Shown one piece after another: positions 8,242 through 15,177 of a stretch of 64,000 nt of DNA. The notes beneath the pieces were generated by a model. It saw only the letters and a list, made by a program, of their open reading frames with translations, made no database searches and was not told the origin of the DNA. The stretch is taken from the NCBI GenBank assembly GCA_964534325.1, contig CAZHOR010000009.1, positions 32,243-96,242 of the forward strand, read 5' to 3'. Position 1 is the stretch's first letter. Every line of letters begins with the position of its first letter. The DNA comes from JdFR-22 sp964534325. GTDB taxonomy: Archaea > Halobacteriota > Archaeoglobi > Archaeoglobales > Archaeoglobaceae. The position numbers and the translations under genes are program-made.

Positions 8242-8627
8242 AGGGATCGGCTTTCCTCTACAATTTAACAATATTTATTATTATATTAAATATTATTTTT
8301 TAAAGGCCCATAAGAAGATCCCCCGACCATGTAAGTATAGTAGAGGTGAATAAACTCTTATAGCTCTCTAAAACCACCTGAGAGGATGGAGACTGAAGCT
8401 ATTTTATGAGGATTTTAAACCGGAAACCCTGCCAGTAGATGATAGCCTGAGTAATCCGGAGTGACGAATCCCTCTCATTAATTTGAACAAGACCTTATTC
8501 AGTGACATCTGACGTCGTTGATTAACATATGAACGGGAAATGCACGCCCTTTCGATTTAAAAATTTGGGGTGCATAAACCGTAAAACACTTAAACAAAGC
8601 CTCTGAGAGGAAAAAATAGGTGTAAAC
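8242..8627 (+). promoter_or_regulatory. Leader of the betaine-synthesis operon; homologous to 10612-10862
   Basis: Gene-free region of 386 bases upstream of the glycine/sarcosine methyltransferase gene. It starts A+T-rich. A G+C-richer part (8380-8477) can form an outer stem (GAGAGGAT with ATCCCTCTC) and an inner one (CCGGA with TCCGG). From 8511 to about 8615 it matches the leader at 10744-10847 almost base for base; farther upstream the match is weaker but keeps its spacing (GGAAACC at 8422 and AGCCT at 8444, against 10656 and 10677). The conserved core contains a near-inverted repeat (TGCAC-CCC with GGGG-TGCA). An AGGTG ribosome site lies just before the ATG at 8628. Likely a common operator or structured RNA control element. 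Confidence 0.7.
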
Positions 8628-9482
8628 ATGGACGCCAACAAAGAACAGGATTTCGGCTCAGACCCCATAGCTGTCCGCGAAACGGACCACTACATTGATG
8701 AATACGTGGGCAGCTTTGCTGAAAGGTGGGATGAGCTTATTGATTGGGAAAGTAGAGGTAAAGGTGAAGAGAGATTCTTTATTGATGCTTTAAAGGATAG
8801 GGGGGTAAGAAAGGTACTGGATGTAGCCACAGGCACAGGCCACCATTCCGTTAGGTTAATGCAGGAAGGATTCGATGTCACCAGTGTAGATGGCAGTCCG
8901 GCCATGCTGGCCAAGGCGTTCGAAAATGGAAAGAAATACGGGCTGATATTGCGGACGGTCAACGCAGACTGGAGGTGGCTGAGCAGAGATATACATGAAG
9001 AATTCGATGCCATAGTCTGTCTGGGCAACTCATTCACTCATCTCTTTAGGGAATGGGATAGGAGAAGGTCGCTGTCTGAGTTCTACTCCAGGTTGAAACA
9101 TGACGGAATTCTTATGCTGGACCAGAGGAACTACGATGCCATTATGGATAATCGAGAGCTGGACATCAAAAAATTGAAACACGGCTGCTCCGCCAATTTT
9201 GTGGGCTATTCCGACGATAAGCATACCTATTATTACTGTGGGAACAAAGTTTCTGCATTCCCGGAGTACGTGGATAACGGTTTGTGCCGTTTCAGATATG
9301 AGTTCCCCGGTGGGGATGTCTATTATCTTAATATGTATCCCCTGAGAAAGCAATATGTGAGAAATTTAATGAGAGAAGTTGGTTTCCAGACCGTTGAGAC
9401 ATACGGTGATTTTAAACAGTCTTATACGGATGAAGAACCCGACTTTTTCATCCATATAGCTGAAAAAGAATATAGAGAATAG
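8628..9482 (+). CDS. gsmt: Glycine/sarcosine N-methyltransferase
   Basis: SAM-dependent enzyme that methylates glycine to sarcosine and sarcosine to dimethylglycine, the first steps of de novo glycine-betaine synthesis in salt-adapted microbes such as Methanohalophilus. The 284-residue protein has the SAM motif VLDVATGTGHHSVRL (near 65-80), the acidic motif DGSPAML and family-typical stretches YVGSFAERWDELIDW, CLGNSFTHLF and LDQRNYD. Its length agrees with known GSMTs. The next gene, 65 bases downstream, is the partner enzyme for the last methylation, so the pair forms an operon. The product is the compatible solute betaine, used in the cytoplasm. Confidence 0.88.
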   Translation: MDANKEQDFGSDPIAVRETDHYIDEYVGSFAERWDELIDWESRGKGEERFFIDALKDRGVRKVLDVATGTGHHSVRLMQEGFDVTSVDGSPAMLAKAFENGKKYGLILRTVNADWRWLSRDIHEEFDAIVCLGNSFTHLFREWDRRRSLSEFYSRLKHDGILMLDQRNYDAIMDNRELDIKKLKHGCSANFVGYSDDKHTYYYCGNKVSAFPEYVDNGLCRFRYEFPGGDVYYLNMYPLRKQYVRNLMREVGFQTVETYGDFKQSYTDEEPDFFIHIAEKEYRE

Positions 9483-9547
9483 ATTAATAAAGGGATATAG
9501 ACCAAGAATAGTATCTTTAGTTGCTGAAATAAGTTAAAGGAGGTAAT

Positions 9548-10393
9548 ATGATGAGTGAGGATGAAGAGAGCAAGGCGATAGAATCTGCCAAGAGTTATTA
9601 TGATAGCGACGATGCAGATACTTTTTATTACACTATCTGGGGAGGAGAAGACCTGCACCTCGGTATATACAAGACTCCGGACGAAAACATCTTTGATGCC
9701 AGCAGAAGAACGGTGGAGAGAATGGCATCAAAGCTCACCAACCTCGACGAAAACTCCAAGGTAATAGATCTGGGGTCTGGGTATGGAGGAGTTGCCAGAT
9801 ACCTGGCCAGAACATATGGATGTGAGGTTGTAGCCCTTAACCTCAGTGAGAAGGAGAACGACAGGAACAGGCAAAAGAACAAGGAACAGGGTCTGGAAAA
9901 CCTCATAGAAGTTGTTGACGGTAGTTTTGAGGAGCTACCATATCCGGATCAGCACTTTGACGTAGTATGGTCGGAAGACTCTTTCCTTCACTCCGGGAAC
10001 AGGGAGAAAGTCGTTCAGGAGGCCGTTCGCGTTCTGAAGAGTGGGGGCGAGTTCGTTTTCACCGACCCCATGATGGCCGACGATTGTCCCGAAGGAGTTC
10101 TGCAGCCCATACTGGAGAGGATAAACCTGTCCACCATGGGATGCCCGTCTTTCTATAGAGAAACGGCTAAGAAACTGGGTTTAGAAGAAATAGGGTTTGA
10201 AGAGCTGACAGAGCACCTCATCAATCATTACAGCAGGGTCCATGATGAGACCGAAAGGAGAGAGGAAGATTTAAGGCAACATGGTGTAAGTCAGGCTTAT
10301 ATCGATCACATGAAGAAAGGTCTCAAGAACTGGGTTGACGGCGGTAAGAAAGGATATCTGGTGTGGGGCATCTTCCACTTCAGGAAGAAATAA
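9548..10393 (+). CDS. sdmt: Sarcosine/dimethylglycine N-methyltransferase
   Basis: SAM-dependent enzyme completing betaine synthesis by methylating sarcosine and dimethylglycine. The 281-residue protein has KVIDLGSGYGGVARYLA (SAM motif I), VVALNLSEKEN (motif II) and VVWSEDSFLHS, a phrase typical of SDMTs, with the N-terminal YYDSDDADTFYYTIWGGEDLHLG also family-like. A GGAGGTAAT ribosome site precedes ATG-ATG. It is distinct from its neighbour in fold details, as expected for the GSMT/SDMT pair. Together with the BCCT carrier at 39.3-40.9 kb it gives the cell two routes to betaine. Confidence 0.88.
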   Translation: MMSEDEESKAIESAKSYYDSDDADTFYYTIWGGEDLHLGIYKTPDENIFDASRRTVERMASKLTNLDENSKVIDLGSGYGGVARYLARTYGCEVVALNLSEKENDRNRQKNKEQGLENLIEVVDGSFEELPYPDQHFDVVWSEDSFLHSGNREKVVQEAVRVLKSGGEFVFTDPMMADDCPEGVLQPILERINLSTMGCPSFYRETAKKLGLEEIGFEELTEHLINHYSRVHDETERREEDLRQHGVSQAYIDHMKKGLKNWVDGGKKGYLVWGIFHFRKK

Positions 10394-10862
10394 CCTCATT
10401 TATTTAAACCCCATAATTTTTTCTTTTTAAATGGTTCTTTAACCGGTTTTCTGGAATTAAATTTTGTAGTGGAAATAATTCTGTTGGTTTAGAATATTAG
10501 TGAATATTTATAAACTTATAAAATATTTATTTTAATGAGCTTTTAAAAAGAATAGCAAAACATATATGTATAATGAAGATAAATAACGGTTATAAAGCTG
10601 TTAAAACAGAATTGCAGGGGAGAATGGTTACCTTTTCTACGAGGCACTGGATAAAGGAAACCTGCTAAATTCTGACAGCCTAACCAGAGGGGATGTATAA
10701 ATCGATATCATCACTCGGTATAACACATACAATAGTCTTACATGATGTCGTCGATTAACATATGAACGGGAAATGCACGCCCTTTCGATTTGAAAATTTG
10801 GGGTGTACAAACCGTTAAATACTTAAACAATACCTCTGAAGGGAAATATGAATGGTGGTAAT
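10394..10862 (+). promoter_or_regulatory. Leader of the methyl-transfer operon; homologous to 8400-8627
   Basis: Gene-free region of 469 bases. It opens with T-rich termination signals after sdmt, then a long A+T-rich tract (10500-10600) likely to hold TATA elements. A G+C-richer block (10612-10695) may fold through TGGTTA/TAACCA and AGGC/GCCT. From 10744 the sequence repeats the gsmt leader; about 49 of 50 positions agree between 10754-10803 and 8521-8570. Differences inside the near-inverted repeat (TGC to TGT) keep G-U pairing. The conserved block ends about 15-20 bases before the start codon in both operons, so the element spans promoter and 5' leader. Confidence 0.7.
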
Positions 10863-11519
10863 ATGACTGGTGAAACTGAAAAAATTATTGAAGAACTTGA
10901 ACAAGCAATACTGGAATTCGATAAAGATAAAGCCACCCAGGTGGCTCAAAAGGCAGTGGATAGCGGGGTAGATCCCGTTGAAGCTTTAAACAAAGGGGTC
11001 AGACCGGCCCTTGATACTGTGGGTAAAAAGTTTGAGGAAGGAGAATTCTTCATCATACATCTAGCTGCAGCCGGTGAGGCTGCGAGTGAAGTAATAAACA
11101 AAGTTCTCAGACCTGAAATCGAGAAGAAGGGAGAGACCATCACTGTTACTGGAAAATATTTGATAGGAACAGTTGCTGGAGATATCCACGAGATAGGAAA
11201 GACTATTGTGAAGGCAATGCTGCTCTCTAACGGTTTTGATGTGGTTGATGTTGGTATGGATATACCATCCGAAACTTTTGTAGAAGAAGTCAAGAAGCAG
11301 AAACCGGATATTCTGGGGCTGTCTGCTCTGTTGAGCACAACGATCCCTGCTCAGAAGGAAGTCATCGAAGCTTTGAAGGAAGCAGGTTTAAGGGATCAGG
11401 TAAAGATCATGGTAGGCGGAGCCCCCGTCACTCAGGAATGGGCAGACCAGATAGGGGCTGACGCTTACGGTGCCGACGCTATTGATGCGGTTGAAAAAGC
11501 CAAGAAATTGATGAAATAA
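10863..11519 (+). CDS. Corrinoid methyl-carrier protein (MtbC/MttC/MtgC type)
   Basis: Small cobalamin-binding protein that accepts a methyl group from a substrate methyltransferase and hands it to a second methyltransferase. The 218-residue chain has the N-terminal helical cap (ELEQAILEFDKDKATQVAQKAVDSG) and the B12 domain with the base-off motif DIHEIG (D107, H109, G112), followed by VDVGMDIP, GLSALLSTT and VGGAPVT. The start at 10863 is chosen because GGTGGT lies 4 bases upstream; an in-frame ATG at 10848 would add five residues and overlap that site. It is the first gene of a six-gene operon of corrinoid-dependent methyl transfer. Confidence 0.92.
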   Translation: MTGETEKIIEELEQAILEFDKDKATQVAQKAVDSGVDPVEALNKGVRPALDTVGKKFEEGEFFIIHLAAAGEAASEVINKVLRPEIEKKGETITVTGKYLIGTVAGDIHEIGKTIVKAMLLSNGFDVVDVGMDIPSETFVEEVKKQKPDILGLSALLSTTIPAQKEVIEALKEAGLRDQVKIMVGGAPVTQEWADQIGADAYGADAIDAVEKAKKLMK

Positions 11520-11545
11520 TCCATATAGAATAGTGAGTTGATATT

Positions 11546-12997
11546 ATGAAAAGAGGTCCTAAAATTAAAATTCAGCAGTTACTATCACAAGATGAAGTAG
11601 AGGCAGTCCATAATGCTGCTCTGGATGTTTTGAGAGATACTGGAGTTGATTGCTATTCCACCAGGATCATGGATGTATTTGAAAACGCAGGGGCAGATGT
11701 GGACCGGGAGAACAGGAGAGTAAGGATCCCGGAATTTCTGGTCACTGAAGCCATCCGAAAAGCCCCTTCCAAGATACTCTTCTGCGGAAGGAACCCTGAA
11801 AACGATATCTTGCTGGAGAAGGGCAGGATATACTACGGTTACGGTGGTACACCCACTCCCATGATACTGGACCACCGCACGGACGAGTATAGAAGACCCA
11901 AAAAACAGGACATGATCGAGACCACCTTGGTGGGGGATGCTCTACCCAACATGGATTTCATGATGACCAATGCAGGTGTCTTTGATGTTCCATATGAAGT
12001 AGAGTATCTCCACGAGTTCGATGTCCTTTTCAACTATACGGAAAAACCCATTCTTTATTCCGCACCCAACGCCCATCTGGCCAGAAAATTCCTGGAGATG
12101 GGAACGGAGATCGCAGGAAGTCTGGAGGAGCTGCAAAGAAGACCTTTCATGAGCCTCTATACCGAGCCTGCTTCTCCCTTGATGCTCACGGAGTCTCAGG
12201 AGAATATAATCGATTTTGCGGAGGCCAATATTCCTTTAGCCATCGCTCCAATGCCCACTTCTGGCGGAACTGCTCCCGGTACAGCCATAGGCAGCTCTGT
12301 GATTGGGACCGCCGAAACGCTGGCAGGAATAACACTTGCTCAGCTGGCAAACCCACATGCACCCGTCATATACGGGGGATGGGGATTGCCCATGGACCCC
12401 AAGACCGGTGTCTGTGCTTACGGCTCACCCGAGTTCGCCATGGGGGCCAACACCATAACCTCACAGATGGCTGAATTCTACAACATGCCTTCCTACGGGT
12501 TCGGAGGATGCTCCGATGGAAAACTGATCGATTCCCAGTCGGGTGCTGAAGCAATGCTGAATATCATAGTATCCGGTTATGCCGGGATCAACCTCATCCA
12601 CGACTGCGGTTACCTTGCTGGAGGAATGGTGGGTTCGACCGAACAGGCAGTTATAACGGATGAAATGATCAACTTCGCCAAGAGGTTGTTCAGAGGTGTC
12701 CAGGTTGATGATGACCATCTCGCCGTAGATGTCATAAACGAGATCGGCCCTGGAGGATATTTCATATCCCATAAACACACTATTGATCATATTTACGAGT
12801 TCTTGACCACTGACCTGTTCGACAGGGACTCCTTCGACACATGGCAAAATAAAGGAAAGAAGAGCACTCGAGACAGCGCCAAAGAGAGAGTAAACAAGAT
12901 ACTGGAAGAGCATAAGCCACAACCTCTTTCTAAAGAAGTTAAGGACAAATTCGCCCAGATCATCAAGGACGAAGAAAAAAGGCTTGTGAAAGCTTAA
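11546..12997 (+). CDS. MttB-family (non-pyrrolysine) methyltransferase 1
   Basis: Member of the trimethylamine methyltransferase (MttB) superfamily, which moves a methyl from a quaternary amine to the corrinoid protein. The 483-residue frame has no in-frame TAG, so it is not a pyrrolysine-containing trimethylamine enzyme but resembles MtgB-type enzymes that demethylate glycine betaine or similar compounds. TIM-barrel family phrases include ALDVLRDTGVDCYS near the start, FMSLYTEPASPLML, MPTSGGTAPGTA and GCSDGKLIDSQSGAEAML. It lies 26 bases after the corrinoid gene. Betaine is the likely substrate given the neighbouring synthesis genes (inference); carnitine, proline betaine or other amines are possible. 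Confidence 0.87.
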   Translation: MKRGPKIKIQQLLSQDEVEAVHNAALDVLRDTGVDCYSTRIMDVFENAGADVDRENRRVRIPEFLVTEAIRKAPSKILFCGRNPENDILLEKGRIYYGYGGTPTPMILDHRTDEYRRPKKQDMIETTLVGDALPNMDFMMTNAGVFDVPYEVEYLHEFDVLFNYTEKPILYSAPNAHLARKFLEMGTEIAGSLEELQRRPFMSLYTEPASPLMLTESQENIIDFAEANIPLAIAPMPTSGGTAPGTAIGSSVIGTAETLAGITLAQLANPHAPVIYGGWGLPMDPKTGVCAYGSPEFAMGANTITSQMAEFYNMPSYGFGGCSDGKLIDSQSGAEAMLNIIVSGYAGINLIHDCGYLAGGMVGSTEQAVITDEMINFAKRLFRGVQVDDDHLAVDVINEIGPGGYFISHKHTIDHIYEFLTTDLFDRDSFDTWQNKGKKSTRDSAKERVNKILEEHKPQPLSKEVKDKFAQIIKDEEKRLVKA

Positions 12998-13012
12998 AAA
13001 AGGTGCAAAACA

Positions 13013-14455
13013 ATGAGACCTGTTACTGATGGGGGAATACTCAAGCTGTTATCTGATGAGCAATTGGAGGCTATGCACCTCGGAGCCCTGGAGATCCTGA
13101 GGGATACAGGGGCTAAAATCGAGGACAAAGAAGCGCTGAAGATACTGGCAAATGGAGGCGCAGAGGTGGACCATCAAAAGATGGTTGCCAAGATACCCGA
13201 GCACCTGGTACTGGATACCCTCCAAAAAGCACCCAAGAACGTTACTTTTTACGGCAGGGACCCCGAACAGAGCTTTACAGTCAAGGGAGGTAAAGGAGTT
13301 TACTTCGGTCCGTGTGCAGGACCACCCTACTTTATTGATGAGAATGGTGAAAGGAGAAGAGGTCTGCTGGAAGACATCAGGAAAGTAGCAAGAGTTGCTG
13401 ATGCCCTCCCTAACATAGACTTCGTTACGGGCCTGTCATCAGCTTCAGATGTGAGTCCTAAAGTGCTGGACCTGCATGAGCAGTATGCTGCCATGTCCAA
13501 TACCCATAAACACGTTTATGCCTTCGTTTTCGAGGGCGGAAAGGACATGATCAATGCTCAGATAGAGATCGCGGCTTCTCTTGCTGGAGGGATGGAGGAG
13601 CTGAGAAAGAGACCCATATTCAGCTTTTATGTGGAGCCTACTTCCCCCTTTTATGTAGGAAAAGGGCTGGGACAGGCTGTAGTGGAGGCTGCAAAGCTCA
13701 ACCTACCGGTCATCTACACTCCAATCCCGTCTTCCGGGGCCACCAATCCTGCACCCATAGCAGGGACCGTAATGCAGAGTGTGGCCGAATCTTTAGTGGG
13801 TAATGTAATAGCTCAGCTCACAAATCCCGGTACGCCTATGGTCCTCGGTCCGGTAAATCTCACCATGGAAATGAGAAGAGGTACAGCCATATACAGCAAT
13901 ATTGAGAGCGTGATGATGAGAGCGGCTATGGCACAGTTCATACGGTATTACAATCTCCCCTCGTGGGGAACTGCAGGATGCACGGACTCCAAGATAATCG
14001 ACGAGCAGGCAAGCGCTGACGCCATGCTCACATTAATGATATCCGCACTCAGCGGTAACAACCTCAACCATGATGTCGGTTACTCTGAATCTGGTAAGAG
14101 CGGGAGTATTGCTCTCATGGCGATGTCAGACGAGATCATAGGGAGCGTGAAGAGGCTGGCCAGAGGCATCAGGGTTGATGATGAGACTCTGGCTCTGGAC
14201 GTAATCAAGGATGTGGGAATCGGAGGTTCGTTCCTCACTTCCAAGCACACCCTTAACACTTACACTAAGGAATATGTTCAGGAAGAATTGTTCGATAGAA
14301 TGCCCTATAACATCTGGGAGCAGAGGGGAAGCAAAACTCTGGTCCAGAGGAGCTATGACAGGGTAAATAAGATACTAAAAGAGCACGAAGTCGAACCCGT
14401 CCCCAAAGAAGTTGATGAACAGGTTAAAGAGATAATAAAAAGATTTGAGGGTTAA
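13013..14455 (+). CDS. MttB-family (non-pyrrolysine) methyltransferase 2
   Basis: Second MttB paralogue, 480 residues, directly after the first (15-base gap, AAGGTG ribosome site). It aligns along its full length with paralogue 1 but is clearly diverged (FSFYVEPTSPFYV, IPSSGATNPAPIAG, GCTDSKIIDEQASADAML), so this is not a recent duplication and substrates probably differ. No in-frame TAG. Possible roles: a second quaternary amine, or a later demethylation step; tertiary amines such as dimethylglycine would be unusual for this family. Both paralogues presumably feed the single corrinoid protein encoded upstream. Confidence 0.86.
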   Translation: MRPVTDGGILKLLSDEQLEAMHLGALEILRDTGAKIEDKEALKILANGGAEVDHQKMVAKIPEHLVLDTLQKAPKNVTFYGRDPEQSFTVKGGKGVYFGPCAGPPYFIDENGERRRGLLEDIRKVARVADALPNIDFVTGLSSASDVSPKVLDLHEQYAAMSNTHKHVYAFVFEGGKDMINAQIEIAASLAGGMEELRKRPIFSFYVEPTSPFYVGKGLGQAVVEAAKLNLPVIYTPIPSSGATNPAPIAGTVMQSVAESLVGNVIAQLTNPGTPMVLGPVNLTMEMRRGTAIYSNIESVMMRAAMAQFIRYYNLPSWGTAGCTDSKIIDEQASADAMLTLMISALSGNNLNHDVGYSESGKSGSIALMAMSDEIIGSVKRLARGIRVDDETLALDVIKDVGIGGSFLTSKHTLNTYTKEYVQEELFDRMPYNIWEQRGSKTLVQRSYDRVNKILKEHEVEPVPKEVDEQVKEIIKRFEG

Positions 14456-14460
14456 CTGAA

Positions 14461-15126
14461 ATGCCCGTTTTGAGCAATCTCTGTTTGGAACCCCGGGAAG
14501 AGCAAATATTGAAACGATTGGGCTCCGGATTAGAGCTAAAACCGGATCTGGATGTTAGAAAACGTCTAAAAGAATTGAATGCTGATCTGGATAGCCTGCT
14601 CAATCCTTCCATAGCTTATAACTTCCTGGAGATAGTGGAAATAGAGCCAGAAGCACTCGTGCTGGAAAATGAGAGGATAGAAGGCTCTTTGCTCCCCGCT
14701 CTATTCAAGGATTGCTCCCAGATCATGGTGGCCGTGTGTACCGTAGGCCCTCAACTGGAGGAGAAGGTTGAGGAGCTCCTGCATGAAGGAAACCTGTTGA
14801 ACGCCACCCTGATAGATGAAGTAGGAAATGCTGCCATTAATGAACTGGAAGAAGAGTGCTTGAGGATGGCAAACGAGAAAGCAGAGGAAGAGGGACTAAC
14901 TGCAAGTGGCTGTATATGTCCCGGAAAAGAAGGTTTTACTCTCGATGAACAGGAAAAGATACTTGAGATGGTCAACGCCCGGAAGATAGGAGTTAGATTG
15001 ACCCACTCAAGAATGATGTATCCCCGGAAATCTACATCTTTGGTCATAGGTATTGGAACGGATTTAGGCCACTGGGATATGTGCGAATACTGTGAGATGA
15101 GAGGAAGATGCAGTTATAATAATTAA
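14461..15126 (+). CDS. MetH activation-domain-like protein
   Basis: A 221-residue stand-alone homologue of the SAM-binding reactivation domain of B12-dependent methionine synthase, a type often placed beside corrinoid methyltransferases. Supporting phrases are VAVCTVGPQLEEKVEELL, NATLIDEVGNAAINELEEE, ASGCICPGKEGF and GVRLTHSRMMYPRKSTSLVIGIG. The C-terminus carries CEYCEMRGRC, a compact Cys cluster. The known domain remethylates inactive cob(II)alamin using SAM and an electron donor; by analogy this protein may repair the corrinoid carrier, or act as an adaptor. It lies 6 bases after mttB2. Confidence 0.78.
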   Translation: MPVLSNLCLEPREEQILKRLGSGLELKPDLDVRKRLKELNADLDSLLNPSIAYNFLEIVEIEPEALVLENERIEGSLLPALFKDCSQIMVAVCTVGPQLEEKVEELLHEGNLLNATLIDEVGNAAINELEEECLRMANEKAEEEGLTASGCICPGKEGFTLDEQEKILEMVNARKIGVRLTHSRMMYPRKSTSLVIGIGTDLGHWDMCEYCEMRGRCSYNN

Positions 15127-15177
15127 ATTAGCAAAATAATTATATTTATATTTATATGAGATAATCGATCACGGGGG

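Noticed and set aside
8420..8470. Resemblance to parts of a cobalamin riboswitch (AATCCGGAGTGACG)
   Set aside because: The B12-box order and the GCCACTG element are not present in the right places. Noted because the second operon is corrinoid-dependent.
8376..8476. Reverse complement ending CTCTCAGGT, like a glycine riboswitch end
   Set aside because: The conserved glycine-riboswitch core is missing and the strand would be opposite to the operon; coincidence is more likely.
11546..14455. Pyrrolysine-encoding MttB
   Set aside because: No in-frame TAG in either gene, and both end normally with TAA, so they belong to the non-pyrrolysine branch.
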